Part shown: positions 37,474 through 46,520 of the stretch, in pieces | How positions within the stretch are numbered: position 1 is the stretch's first letter | Layout: the number at the start of each line of letters is the position of its first letter | Origin: Neorhizobium sp. JUb45 | Lineage (GTDB): Bacteria > Pseudomonadota > Alphaproteobacteria > Rhizobiales > Rhizobiaceae | Reading direction: 5' to 3' | Assembly (NCBI RefSeq): GCF_004343585.1 | Contig: NZ_SLYW01000003.1 | Span: 124,001-188,000 of the forward strand | DNA: 64,000 nucleotides | Program-made: the position numbers and the translations under genes | Notes under the pieces: generated by a model | What the model saw: the letters and a program-made list of their open reading frames with translations, nothing else | The model's database searches: none | What the model was told of the DNA's origin: nothing

Positions 37474-39849
37474 TCAGAACGACGCCTTGAGCGCCGCCAT
37501 GAAATTGATCGGCGCGCCGGCATGGTTTTCTGTACGGCTGGCGGTGCTTTCGATATAGCGCTGGTCGGTCAGATTGCGGCCGATAAGCGAGAAATCCAGA
37601 TTGTCGTTGATCTTGTAGGAAACCGACGCATCGACGCGGTAATATCCGTCGACATAGAAACTGTTGTCCAAGTCGCCGGTGCGCTTGCCGACGGCGGTCA
37701 CGCCGGTGCCGAGCTTCAGGCCTTCCAATGTTCCCGTCTGGAACTCGTAGGTCGTCCACAGGCTGCCGCTCCACCGAGGTGCGCCGACCAGCCGGTTGCC
37801 GACCTGATAGTTATCATCCTTGGTAATTTCCGCATCCACATAACCAAGCGAGGCAATGACCTGCCAGCCGTCAGTGATCTCGCCGGTAATATCGAGTTCG
37901 GCGCCGCGCGACCGCTGCTCACCTGTCAATATGGAGTAATCCTCGCCGGCGACATCGACAGCGACATTGCTCTTTGTGATCTGGAAGACGGAGAATGTCG
38001 CGGAAATCCTGTCGGTGAGGTCAGCCTTGATGCCCGCCTCGATCTGCCATCCTTCCTGAGCGTCAAGCGCCGTATTTCCGACACCGAATCCATTCTGCGG
38101 CATGAAGCTGGTCGAGTAGCTCGTGTATAGCGATGTCGTGTTGGTCGGCTGATAGACGAGACCGATGCGGCCTGTCATGGCAGAGTCATTTGTTGCAGGT
38201 TCACCTGAGCCAACGCGGACACCCATTTCGCTTTCAAAGGTATCGTAGCGCAAGCCGCCGAGCAGTTTCCACTGGTCGCTGATATCGATCTGGTCCTGAA
38301 GGTATACGGAGGTTGCCACGATGTCCTGGATGTATTCCAGCGCGCCGGAGGTCGCCGGCAGCATGGGCGCACCATAGACCGGGTCATAGATGTTGATGGG
38401 AGCGACACTCGCGCGTCGACGCCAGAAATCCATCCGTGAATGCACACGCTCGACACCAGCCAGAACAGTGTGCCCGATATTGCCGGTGTCGAAGGTCATG
38501 ATGCCCTCGAACTGGCCATTGAAGTTCTGCATGTCCTCGATGCGGTCGGTATAACGCCGGGTCATCAGGCTGCTGTCGTCTTCGTCCAGCCCCTCAAAAT
38601 CGATGCCGGTATCGTGGGTAAGAGCAGCATCATAACGCACACTGCCTCGAAACTTCAGCCAGTCCAGCGCTTGGTGTTCGGCCGTCAGAGCGACGCGGGT
38701 CTTGTGGCTATCCACCATTGACCAACGTTCGCCGAGGAAACGTTCCGCCGGCCAATTGATCTCGTTGTCTTCCGTGACGATCAGACCTCGGTCGTAAGGC
38801 TGCTCCTGACGCGTATGATCAACGCTGAGCGAGACCTTCGTGTCCTCGTCCGGCGCCCATTCCAGCACCCCACCAATATACTGACGTTCGCTGTCGCGCC
38901 GCTCGTCGACAAATCCCTCTTCCCGCTGAGCTGCACCGGTAACACGGCCGGTCAACGTGCCATCTTCATTGAGGGCACCGCTGGCAGTGGCTTCGGCGCG
39001 ACGAAAACCAAAACTGCCGACCTGGGTTTTCACTTCCGCTGTCGGAGTGGGTGTGGGGCGGCGGGTGACGAGGTTGATCAGGCCGCCGGGCTCGCCGCGA
39101 CCGTAAAGAACCGAGGCAGGGCCCTTCAGCACCTCGACGCGCTCGATGCCGGCGAGATCAGGATTGACCTCTGGACGGCTGCCGGTGGCATTGAGGACCG
39201 AGCCGTCGATGGCATACGTGTTGGAGGCAAAGCCACGGGTAATATAGGTGGCGGCGCGGTTGCCGGCGGTGGAGCTTTCACGCACGTTGGACACATTTTC
39301 GAGCGCTTGCGTCAGCGACGTCGCCTGCTGGTCCTCGATCACGCTGCGCTTGACCACCTGGATGGACTGCGGCACGTCGCGCAATGGCGTATCGGTCTTG
39401 GTGCCGACGCTGCTGTCGCCGGCCACATAGCTGCGACCGGATTCGCCTTCGACAACGATGGCACCGAGCACGGTAGTGCCGTCTGCCGAAACGGCGCCGG
39501 TTACTGCCGGCGGTGCGATGATGGTGACGGTATCGTTTGCACCAAAACGGAAGGTCAGTCCGGTGCCGGACAGCAATTGCTGCAAGGCCTGCTGCTCCGA
39601 CAGACGGCCGGCAACGGCCTTGCTGCGGGCATTGCCCGGCAATGTGCCATCATAAACGACGCTGAAGCCGGTCAGGGCAGAAAAGCGCACCAGAGCGGAG
39701 GCGACGTTTTGGGCGGGAATGCGAAACTCGTGGGTGCGAACCGTTTCCTGAGCCTGCGCCACAGCGACAACCGCAAACATGCTCGTCGTCGTCATCAGGG
39801 TAAAGCCAAGTCCGAGCCCGGCCAACCGGCCGCCGATTTTTTCCAACAT
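37474..39849 (-). CDS. TonB-dependent siderophore receptor with STN signalling domain
   Basis: A 791-residue outer-membrane receptor of the FpvA/FhuA class. A signal peptide ends around residue 33 (AVAQAQ). A secretin/TonB short N-terminal domain follows (FRIPAQNVASALVRFSALTG ... LLSGTGLTFRF, about residues 40-115). Then come a TonB-box-like stretch (GAIVVEG), the plug (PQSIQVVKRSVIEDQ, YITRGF, LKGPASVLYGRGEPGG) and a 22-strand barrel ending in KASF with terminal Phe. STN domains usually signal to a FecR anti-sigma factor, but no FecI/FecR pair is in the window. It is first in the receptor-ATPase-permease-permease-binding protein operon. GAGGGG precedes the ATG. Confidence 0.94.
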   Translation of the reverse strand: MLEKIGGRLAGLGLGFTLMTTTSMFAVVAVAQAQETVRTHEFRIPAQNVASALVRFSALTGFSVVYDGTLPGNARSKAVAGRLSEQQALQQLLSGTGLTFRFGANDTVTIIAPPAVTGAVSADGTTVLGAIVVEGESGRSYVAGDSSVGTKTDTPLRDVPQSIQVVKRSVIEDQQATSLTQALENVSNVRESSTAGNRAATYITRGFASNTYAIDGSVLNATGSRPEVNPDLAGIERVEVLKGPASVLYGRGEPGGLINLVTRRPTPTPTAEVKTQVGSFGFRRAEATASGALNEDGTLTGRVTGAAQREEGFVDERRDSERQYIGGVLEWAPDEDTKVSLSVDHTRQEQPYDRGLIVTEDNEINWPAERFLGERWSMVDSHKTRVALTAEHQALDWLKFRGSVRYDAALTHDTGIDFEGLDEDDSSLMTRRYTDRIEDMQNFNGQFEGIMTFDTGNIGHTVLAGVERVHSRMDFWRRRASVAPINIYDPVYGAPMLPATSGALEYIQDIVATSVYLQDQIDISDQWKLLGGLRYDTFESEMGVRVGSGEPATNDSAMTGRIGLVYQPTNTTSLYTSYSTSFMPQNGFGVGNTALDAQEGWQIEAGIKADLTDRISATFSVFQITKSNVAVDVAGEDYSILTGEQRSRGAELDITGEITDGWQVIASLGYVDAEITKDDNYQVGNRLVGAPRWSGSLWTTYEFQTGTLEGLKLGTGVTAVGKRTGDLDNSFYVDGYYRVDASVSYKINDNLDFSLIGRNLTDQRYIESTASRTENHAGAPINFMAALKASF

Positions 39850-39929
39850 ATCCCATGCCCCTCAAGATCGTTCATTGCGGGCCTGATCAGCGCCGCTCAG
39901 TCCCCATACGATCTGGAAACACGAAAACC

Positions 39930-39944
39930 TGAGTTCCTAAGACA
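39930..39944. promoter_or_regulatory. Imperfect iron-responsive motif upstream of STN receptor
   Basis: TGA-GTTCCTAAG-ACA differs by one base from the TGA-N9-TCA rhizobial iron-responsive operator. It lies about 80 bp upstream of the receptor start, next to an A/T tract (ATATTTTAAAAAAAT). A single mismatch in so short a motif makes this weak evidence. Confidence 0.3.
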
Positions 39945-40013
39945 AATATTTTAAAAAAATTCTGGCGGCGAGTTGCACGATTGCCGAACAGGCGATCGCC
40001 GCCGCCGGCAGGG

Positions 40014-40481
40014 CTAAATTCCGGCGCCTTCGGCCACACGCGACATCGCGGTCATGGAGGGCGCCACACGTTTCGGTTTGGCAATCGAAGCGTTTCCGGG
40101 ACAGTTCTCGACAAGATCCGCGATCGAATAACAGTCCAGAAAATCATGAACCGCCGTGCTGGCATCGACGAGAACGGAGACCAGAGATCTCTCCATTGTT
40201 TCAGATGCGCACGGCGCCGGCTGAAAACTGGCCGGCTGCATGGTCCTGACAATGTCGCCGAGCAGGAGTTGATCAGCATCCACTGCCAGGCTCAAACCGC
40301 CTCCCCGTCCGCGACGCGTCTCTATCCATCCAGCCCGCACCATGGCCTTCAGCACCTGCGCCGCGTGATCCTTCGTGGTGTGAGCCTCGGCGGCGGCAAA
40401 CTGTGTGTCGATCAGCCTGCCGCCTCTGGCACAGGAGATGAGGATGCTGATGGCAATTTCCGTCTGGCGGGTCAGCCGCAT
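40014..40481 (-). CDS. Rrf2 family transcriptional regulator
   Basis: A 155-residue regulator of the family that includes RirA, NsrR and IscR. The winged helix (MRLTRQTEIAISILISCARG ... HAAQVLKAMVRAGWIETRRG, then RGGGLSLAVDADQLLLGDIV) is normal. Cysteines are C17, C91, C117 and C127. Only C91 falls where NsrR/RirA carry a three-cysteine cluster, so a standard Fe-S site is doubtful. It lies between a siderophore receptor operon and a PchR-like AraC gene, 35 bp after the latter, which suggests a role in metal or siderophore regulation. It is not RirA itself. Confidence 0.88.
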   Translation of the reverse strand: MRLTRQTEIAISILISCARGGRLIDTQFAAAEAHTTKDHAAQVLKAMVRAGWIETRRGRGGGLSLAVDADQLLLGDIVRTMQPASFQPAPCASETMERSLVSVLVDASTAVHDFLDCYSIADLVENCPGNASIAKPKRVAPSMTAMSRVAEGAGI

Positions 40482-40516
40482 GTAAGCTCTCCTCTTTTCA
40501 AAATTGCGCAGGCGAC

Positions 40517-41494
40517 CTAAACGGCCGCCCCACCCAAAATTCCGCCATCCCTGACCGGTTTGCCGATCTGTATGCGCGATACTTTTTTCATCGCCTTCGG
40601 TGTCGTGCCGAACTGTTTGCGGAAGGCGGCGGCAAAGTGGCCGAGATTGGTGTATCCGACCTGGTTTGCGACCGTCGTCACCGACTGTTCACCCTTCATC
40701 AGGGCGCTGCGCGCGGCAATCATCCGGCGTTCCTTCAGATAACCGAACGGGGTGTTGTCAAAGAGCATTTTAAAGCCCTTTTTCAGCTTGAAGTCGTTGA
40801 TCCCGACCTCATGCGCCAATGCGATCAGTGACGGCGGATCACTGAGATTTTCGCTCAGAATGTCGCGCGCACGCTTCAGCCGCTCCACATCCGCCGGTGT
40901 CAGCCGGCAATCGCAGTTTTCGATGCTGAGGCGTTCCAGTCCAAGCGCCACCAGTTCATAGGTCTTGCTGGTGAGGAAAAGCGAGCGCAGGGAGATGCCG
41001 ACCGGTGCGGCCGACATCTGGTGCAATACCGACTGGATCGACGCGCAGGACGGGATCTCGCGATAGACCCTTTCCGAGGGATCGTTTTCGACAAACGACC
41101 GCAGCCCTTCCGGGCACAGCTCCGCAAAAACCTTGGTCATGTAGACGCGCGGCAATTCCACGAAGACCGCCGATAATTTCTCGGTGGCGGACAATATCGT
41201 GGGACCGAAGGCAAAACCTGCGGATAGCAGGCCCGCATCTCCCGCTCCGAGAACGACGCGGCCCTGCGGCACCTTGGCGGCAAGACTGACCGTGCCGGCC
41301 GCAACGAAAACCATGGTCAGCGCATGACGGCGCAATGGCAGAGGAAACTTGCAATCCTCGGCAACCTCGCCTTTGACCACCGTGAGCTTGATCCCATGAT
41401 CGAGTTGCATGATTTCGGCGCTCAGGCCGTCTTCCGTCTCGTTATCAAGACCCGCGACATGAATGTCGTCAAACTGTCTGATCTGTTGTTTCAT
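40517..41494 (-). CDS. AraC family regulator, PchR/YbtA-like
   Basis: A 325-residue activator with a C-terminal pair of helix-turn-helix motifs (SLIALAHEVGINDFKLKKGF and TTVANQVGYTNLGHFAAAFR, then KQFGTTPKAMKK). PchR and YbtA, which respond to ferric pyochelin or yersiniabactin, show the same LKKGFK and FGYLKERRM style. ATG 41494 (MKQQIRQFDD) is preferred; the longer in-frame options run into the MFS gene. It follows an RhtX/FptX-like importer by 67 bp and is probably in its operon. Confidence 0.88.
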   Translation of the reverse strand: MKQQIRQFDDIHVAGLDNETEDGLSAEIMQLDHGIKLTVVKGEVAEDCKFPLPLRRHALTMVFVAAGTVSLAAKVPQGRVVLGAGDAGLLSAGFAFGPTILSATEKLSAVFVELPRVYMTKVFAELCPEGLRSFVENDPSERVYREIPSCASIQSVLHQMSAAPVGISLRSLFLTSKTYELVALGLERLSIENCDCRLTPADVERLKRARDILSENLSDPPSLIALAHEVGINDFKLKKGFKMLFDNTPFGYLKERRMIAARSALMKGEQSVTTVANQVGYTNLGHFAAAFRKQFGTTPKAMKKVSRIQIGKPVRDGGILGGAAV

Positions 41495-41561
41495 GAAACA
41501 CCCGATGCTGGCTGGAAACCTTGGACAGTGACTTTCCTCTTGCATTGAAATCTGCACGCGA

Positions 41562-42824
41562 TCAGCCGCGTGCCTGTACGGCTGCCTGATGTACGGCTGT
41601 TTGAAAGGTGTTGACGGCAACATCATCGCACGGCGCGGACTGCGGGCTTGCGCGATAAAGCCGGATGGCGAGCAACCCGGCGACCACGGCCAGCACGGCA
41701 GCGATTGCCACCATTACCGGATAGCCGGCAGCCCCTGCCACCTGAAGAGCAACCGTGCCCGACAGGAAACCCATAAAACTGTAGAGACTGTACTGGACGG
41801 TAAAATCCGTTCCCTCACTGCCGGTGGCGGTGCGGTCCATCATGATCGTCAGCATGACGGTGGCGACCGGATTGTAGATGAGGAAAACCAGCACCACGCC
41901 GGGCAGGATGACAGGCATTGTCGTTGCGCCGTAGGCCAGCGGCAATACGCTGAGAATGATGGCGGCCTGGATGAAGGCGGCGGCGACAAGGATCGGCCGG
42001 CGACCGAATTTCCGGATCAGGACGCCGGTTGCGGCGACCGCCGCAAGACCGACCAGCGACCCAACGATATTGAGTGTGAAGCCCACCGCCTCCAGAGACC
42101 AGCCGATATCGACCAGCATCGGGCTGAGCATGGCAAAGATCATGCCCACGCCGAGCGGAACGATCATCATCAACAATGCCCAGGTGCCCATGCCCGGCTC
42201 GCGCCAGATGCGCCAGATACGGGAATACGGCACGCGCTGCTGCGTGATTTTCTCTGTAGATGGTTCACGGAAAAACAGGATCTGGGCGAGGCATATGCCA
42301 ACCACTGCGGCCATCAGAAGGAAGCAGCCGGCCCAGCCGATGTGGGCGTAAAGCGCAAGCGTTGCGCCGCCACCGAGCATGATGCCGACCAGGCCGCCTG
42401 CGACCTGAATACTGTTGCCGATGCCGCGATTTTCAGGCGTCAGCAGGCGGCATGTGATGGCATCCGTGGCGATATCCTGCGTGGCAGAAAACACGGTCAG
42501 GATAAGGCCGAGGATGACGAGCAGCGGAAAGTTGGCCAGACCATCGATCTGGCTGACAAGCAGCAGCATGCCGACCATTGCCGTCTGCATGGCAATCAGC
42601 CAGCCGCGATAGTGGCCGAGACGTCCGAAGGACACACGATCGACAAGCGGCGCCCAGAGGATTTTGAACACCCAGACGAAGCCCAGCAGATAAAGCGCGC
42701 CGATTTCCTCGAGCGTCTTGCCCTGCGCCCGCAGAATTGCCGGCAAGCCCATGAAGAAGAACGAGACCGGAAGGAACTGGGTCACGTACAGGCTGGCAAT
42801 CAGTATCCAATGGGCTGGCTTCAT
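41562..42824 (-). CDS. RhtX/FptX-like siderophore MFS transporter
   Basis: A 420-residue inner-membrane carrier with twelve predicted helices. The N-terminus (FFFMGLPAILRAQGKTLEEI) and ALYLLGFVWVFKILWAPLVD followed by the ATQDIATDAITCRLL loop match the RhtX/FptX single-protein importers for rhizobactin 1021 and ferric pyochelin. It is placed directly behind a TonB receptor (69 bp) and before a PchR-like regulator, the same trio as fptA-fptX-pchR. Cytoplasmic import of the ferric chelate is the predicted role. Confidence 0.92.
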   Translation of the reverse strand: MKPAHWILIASLYVTQFLPVSFFFMGLPAILRAQGKTLEEIGALYLLGFVWVFKILWAPLVDRVSFGRLGHYRGWLIAMQTAMVGMLLLVSQIDGLANFPLLVILGLILTVFSATQDIATDAITCRLLTPENRGIGNSIQVAGGLVGIMLGGGATLALYAHIGWAGCFLLMAAVVGICLAQILFFREPSTEKITQQRVPYSRIWRIWREPGMGTWALLMMIVPLGVGMIFAMLSPMLVDIGWSLEAVGFTLNIVGSLVGLAAVAATGVLIRKFGRRPILVAAAFIQAAIILSVLPLAYGATTMPVILPGVVLVFLIYNPVATVMLTIMMDRTATGSEGTDFTVQYSLYSFMGFLSGTVALQVAGAAGYPVMVAIAAVLAVVAGLLAIRLYRASPQSAPCDDVAVNTFQTAVHQAAVQARG

Positions 42825-42893
42825 GGGGTATGCTTCTCCTTGGGAGTGGCCGGCAATTCGCTGCCGGCCATTTTTCGACGGTTCGCAGCGCGA

Positions 42894-45170
42894 TCAGAAC
42901 TTGGCGGTCATGCCGATACCGATGGTGCGTCCGCGCGAGACGAGGACCGAATTGATGGAACCGGTCATGTTGGCGCCCTGCTGCTCGAGCCTTTCGCCGA
43001 CCAGATTTTCACCGAACACATAGAATTCCGTCTGATCGATCGTCAGACCGATACGCGCATCGACGACGTGCTGTGCATCCAGCTCGAAATTGTTGCCGGT
43101 ATCGCCGGCGCGCTTGCCAACGTAGCGATAGCCGAGATAACCGGAGAGTTCCGGGTCGCTCGACATCTGCAGGAAATCGGCAGGCCCGCGATAGGCGATG
43201 CCGAGATTGCCCGACCAGCGCGGCACGTTCGGCGTTTCGTTGCCGACGGCAGCCGCCAGTACACCATTTTCCGGAATGCCGGTGATTTCCGAATGCGTGT
43301 AGGTGACCCCACCGACAAGACTGAAGCCGTTGTCGAATTCCTTGCGGGCTTCGAGTTCGAAACCGTAGTTTTCGAGATCGAAATTCTCGATCGGGAAGGT
43401 GGTGGTCATCGGATCATAGCCGAAGATCGCCTCGTCCTTCACGTCGTTGTAGAAACCGGCCAGCGAGACGGTGGTGCCGGCATCCGGGAACTGCGCCTTC
43501 CAGCCAAGCTCATACGCCCAGATGGAGGTGTCATCGTAACCGTCTTCCGGCAGGCCGATGGCGGCGTTACCGGTGAAGCGCGGATAACCGCCCGCCTTGT
43601 TGCCGCGGCTGATGCTGCCATAGACCAGGCTATCTTCCGTCAGCTTGTAGCTGAGCGACATGCGGCCCGACAGCATATCGAAATTGCGCGAGCTGTCCTG
43701 CGCATAACTTGCGACCGTCAATGGCGAGGTACCGGTAAAGAGCGCATCGATGCCCTTGCGCTCGTGGGTGTAGCGCAGGCCACCGCCTATCTCGAATTTT
43801 TCGCCGAGCGGCTGGGCAATATCGAAGAACACGGCAGAGGAAGAGGAGGTCAGGTTGACATCGCGCGTACCGTTGATCGACGCGGACATGCTGGAGGTGC
43901 CGTAGGTGCTTTCGTTGAAGTCGTTATAGGAAAACACTCCGCCGACGACCCACTTGGTATCCGCGCCTTCCAGCGACTGCAGGCGGACTTCCTGGTAGAA
44001 CTGGTTTTCCCGCTGGTCGGTGATGTTGACGTCACCGTCATAGGTATAGGCGGAGACCGGAACCGGCATGCCGTAAGCGCCGAACGTGGCGCTGTTGATG
44101 TAACCGTCCGAATTGTCGGTCCAGTTGTAGATGTCGTAATGGGTGAAGCCGGTCGTCGTCTTCAGCGCAAAGTTTTCGAATTCATGCGACACATTGAGCG
44201 TGGTGTAGGCAAGGCTGCGGCGAAATTCCGGCGTTTCCTGCCAGGCGTTTCCGTCACGCAGCAAATAGGGATAACCCGTCTCGCCGACGTAACGCTCGTA
44301 ACCGAGGCTGAGCTTGACTTCGGTGGCATCGCCGGGCGTCAGCAGGAAAGTACCCTTTACCGCGCCGAGATCGAACCCGCCGATATCTTCCTGACCGGGG
44401 TGGTCGTTGGTGACATAGGCGCCGCGGCTGAGATAACGCATCGAGAAGCGCCCCATCAGCTCCTCGTTGATGGCGCCACCCAGCAGAAATTCACCCTTGC
44501 GATACCCTTCAGTACCGATTTCCGCGGTCACCTGACGGATCGTTTCGTCCGTGGGCGTGACGCTGAATACGTTGATGGCACCGCCGGTGGAATTGCGGCC
44601 GAACAAGGTGCCCTGCGGCCCGCGCAGGACCTCGACCTGGCCGACATCCAGCAGCTGGCCATTGGCCGCAAAGGCTGGCATCGGCACGCCGTCGACGATT
44701 GTCGGCGCCGTGCTGTTGTCGGGCGACAGCATGGTCGACAGCGTGCCGACACCGCGCACGATGGGCTGAACGGTACGGGGATCATCACCATAGTTCGGCA
44801 TCTGCAGGCCGACGGCCTTGTTGGCGAGATCCTGGATCTCGTTCAGCCGCTCTTCCTGGATCTTTTCCTCTCCGACGACGGAAACGCTGACAGGCACGTC
44901 GATCGGATTTTCTCCGTAGCGACGGGCTTCGACGGTGACGACATCGAGCACCGTGGTGCCATCCGAAGACTGTTCCGATGCGGCAACCCGATTGACCTTG
45001 TCTTCCTCTCTCACATCCTGCGCATACACCGCACCGGCAGCCGCCATCGACAGGGAGAAAGCAACACTCGCCATCAGGCGGGTGCGCCGCGAAACCGTTT
45101 CGCAAGCCGCGGATTTCGACAGGGTACGGACCGGGGCAAGGCTCTGCGGGTCATGGTATGCGGACGACAT
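42894..45170 (-). CDS. TonB-dependent siderophore receptor (FyuA-like)
   Basis: A 758-residue outer-membrane receptor. A long N-terminus ends in a signal segment (LMASVAFSLSMAAAGAVYAQ). It is followed by a TonB box (LDVVTVEA), the plug (DVPVSVSVVGEEKIQEE, VLRGPQGTLFGRNSTGGAIN) and a barrel ending GIGMTAKF with terminal Phe. There is no STN domain. The plug wording and the Ybt-like neighbours suggest a FyuA-type receptor for the metallophore made by the megasynthases to the right. The ATG at 45170 follows GGAG with a 6-nt spacer. The MFS importer is 69 bp downstream. Confidence 0.93.
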   Translation of the reverse strand: MSSAYHDPQSLAPVRTLSKSAACETVSRRTRLMASVAFSLSMAAAGAVYAQDVREEDKVNRVAASEQSSDGTTVLDVVTVEARRYGENPIDVPVSVSVVGEEKIQEERLNEIQDLANKAVGLQMPNYGDDPRTVQPIVRGVGTLSTMLSPDNSTAPTIVDGVPMPAFAANGQLLDVGQVEVLRGPQGTLFGRNSTGGAINVFSVTPTDETIRQVTAEIGTEGYRKGEFLLGGAINEELMGRFSMRYLSRGAYVTNDHPGQEDIGGFDLGAVKGTFLLTPGDATEVKLSLGYERYVGETGYPYLLRDGNAWQETPEFRRSLAYTTLNVSHEFENFALKTTTGFTHYDIYNWTDNSDGYINSATFGAYGMPVPVSAYTYDGDVNITDQRENQFYQEVRLQSLEGADTKWVVGGVFSYNDFNESTYGTSSMSASINGTRDVNLTSSSSAVFFDIAQPLGEKFEIGGGLRYTHERKGIDALFTGTSPLTVASYAQDSSRNFDMLSGRMSLSYKLTEDSLVYGSISRGNKAGGYPRFTGNAAIGLPEDGYDDTSIWAYELGWKAQFPDAGTTVSLAGFYNDVKDEAIFGYDPMTTTFPIENFDLENYGFELEARKEFDNGFSLVGGVTYTHSEITGIPENGVLAAAVGNETPNVPRWSGNLGIAYRGPADFLQMSSDPELSGYLGYRYVGKRAGDTGNNFELDAQHVVDARIGLTIDQTEFYVFGENLVGERLEQQGANMTGSINSVLVSRGRTIGIGMTAKF

Positions 45171-45328
45171 TCGATACTCCAGTCGAACGGGCGAGCAAAG
45201 CCATTGCGGGCCGAGAGGCCCACAGTGACAATCACCAGCGGTTTGAAATCAAAGAGAGATTATTGTTTCAGTGCGGTCGCGGCCATAGGGCGGGCCTATG
45301 CGAGCGGACAGATTGCTTATGCGGGGAG

Positions 45329-46315
45329 CTAAATCTCTCCCCGCGCCAGATGGCCCGGAGAATAACCGAAATAGCGATGAAAGGCGGTCGAGAAATTGCT
45401 GCCATGGCGATAGCCTGTGAAATGCGCCGCCTGGCTGACCGTCCAGCCTTCCCGTTCGATGCCCTGCCGCGCCCGGTCCATGCGGACGTCATGCAGAAAG
45501 GCGAATACGGACTGGCCATAGATTTCGCGGAACTTGTTTTTCAGGCTGGAAACACTGACGCCCGCCTCGCGCGCCAGAGACGAAAGGCTGTGCTCCGTAC
45601 CCGGCTCCGCCAGCATGAGTTCCCGGATGCGCGCCATGCGCATACGGTCATTTCCCTTGACGCTCGCAGCATGGTCAGGGCTGCGGCGCCCGGCCGCCTC
45701 GATCGCCCGCGCCACCAGTTCCAGCGTGTAGCTCTCCATCAGGAGGCAGCCGACCGTTCCACAAAGACCGGGATCGAAAAGCTGCCCGCACAACGCATTC
45801 ATCCGCACATCGGCGGCAAAGCTCAGGATTTCGCTGCTGCGCGTGCGCGTCTCGACGAAATCGGCCAGATTGATTTCGGAGATCAGGTCGGGCCGCAACT
45901 GGATCAGCATCGACTTGCAGCGATGGCCGCAACTGTAGCGTCCGGTGGTGTGCGCATCGTCGGAAAAGCTGAAAAAGGCGGCCTCGCCGGGCTGCAGCGT
46001 CATCGTCCGGCAACCGTTGCCGGCATTGAATTCCGACGGCCGCCCCTCGAGAGACAGGACGATGCTCAGCGAGCGGGGGAAAATGGCGGAATGGTCGCTG
46101 TCGCTCAGCGCCGTCATCTGCGCCGTGCTGACATTGATACCGGTGCTGAGCCGACGGAAGCCGAGCGTGCCTTCGAAAAGCGGATTTTCCTCGTCACCGC
46201 CAGCCTTCGAGGTGAGCAGCGAATAGTCATCGCAAAACACCATGGATGCCTGTGAAAAGTCCCTTGCCGACACCGCCGAAGAGCGTGCCTGAGAATGGTC
46301 CGGCAACTGCGTCAT
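45329..46315 (-). CDS. AraC family transcriptional regulator, YbtA/PchR-like
   Basis: About 328 residues. The C-terminal AraC domain has SSLAREAGVSVSSLKNKFRE and VSQAAHFTGYRHGSNFSTAF, then HRYFGYSPGHLA. The N-terminal half has the PchR-style cupin-like layout (LQPGEAAFFSFSDDAH). The ATG at 46315 is taken as the start; the frame also opens at a GTG at 46372 without a better ribosome-binding site. It lies just upstream of the FyuA-like receptor, with 158 bp between, and downstream of two YbtP/Q-like ABC proteins. A perfect TGA-N9-TCA iron box is 138 bp upstream. Confidence 0.88.
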   Translation of the reverse strand: MTQLPDHSQARSSAVSARDFSQASMVFCDDYSLLTSKAGGDEENPLFEGTLGFRRLSTGINVSTAQMTALSDSDHSAIFPRSLSIVLSLEGRPSEFNAGNGCRTMTLQPGEAAFFSFSDDAHTTGRYSCGHRCKSMLIQLRPDLISEINLADFVETRTRSSEILSFAADVRMNALCGQLFDPGLCGTVGCLLMESYTLELVARAIEAAGRRSPDHAASVKGNDRMRMARIRELMLAEPGTEHSLSSLAREAGVSVSSLKNKFREIYGQSVFAFLHDVRMDRARQGIEREGWTVSQAAHFTGYRHGSNFSTAFHRYFGYSPGHLARGEI

Positions 46316-46452
46316 CGCAACAACCCCATCAATGAAGACCCCACCAATGCAGACGCAACATATTGCGGACACGCGCTATGCGGCATCCGACACTGAAGCA
46401 CCATGCTTTCGACGCGAACACTAAGTGATGTTTCTCAAATTGGCAACAAACA

Positions 46453-46467
46453 TGACAAAAAAAGTCA
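46453..46467. promoter_or_regulatory. Iron-responsive operator (TGA-N9-TCA) upstream of AraC regulator
   Basis: The palindrome CATGAC-A7-GTCATG (46451-46469) contains TGA-N9-TCA exactly. That pattern is the iron-responsive operator recognised in rhizobial RirA regulons. It lies 138 bp upstream of the AraC start and between that gene and the ABC operon. Iron repression of the regulator is the simplest reading. Confidence 0.6.
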
Positions 46468-46520
46468 TGATTATGCAGTCCGCCGCAATTTTCTGCCTTA
46501 GAACTAGCAGATCTGCAGGT

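Noticed and set aside
39850-40013. Palindrome TGA-TCAGCGCCGC-TCA as an iron box upstream of the STN receptor
   Set aside because: The spacer is 10 nt instead of 9, so the half-sites are out of register; a one-mismatch site at 39930-39944 is the better, still weak, candidate.
40014-40481. Rrf2 gene as the iron regulator RirA
   Set aside because: The conserved three-cysteine segment of RirA is absent and the C-terminal half differs, so it is only a relative.
41589-45332. A 1247-codon open frame on the plus strand
   Set aside because: It is exactly antisense to the MFS importer and the FyuA-like receptor, is rich in Arg, His, Asp and Gln as expected from the reverse of GC-rich codons, and has no ribosome-binding site or domain.
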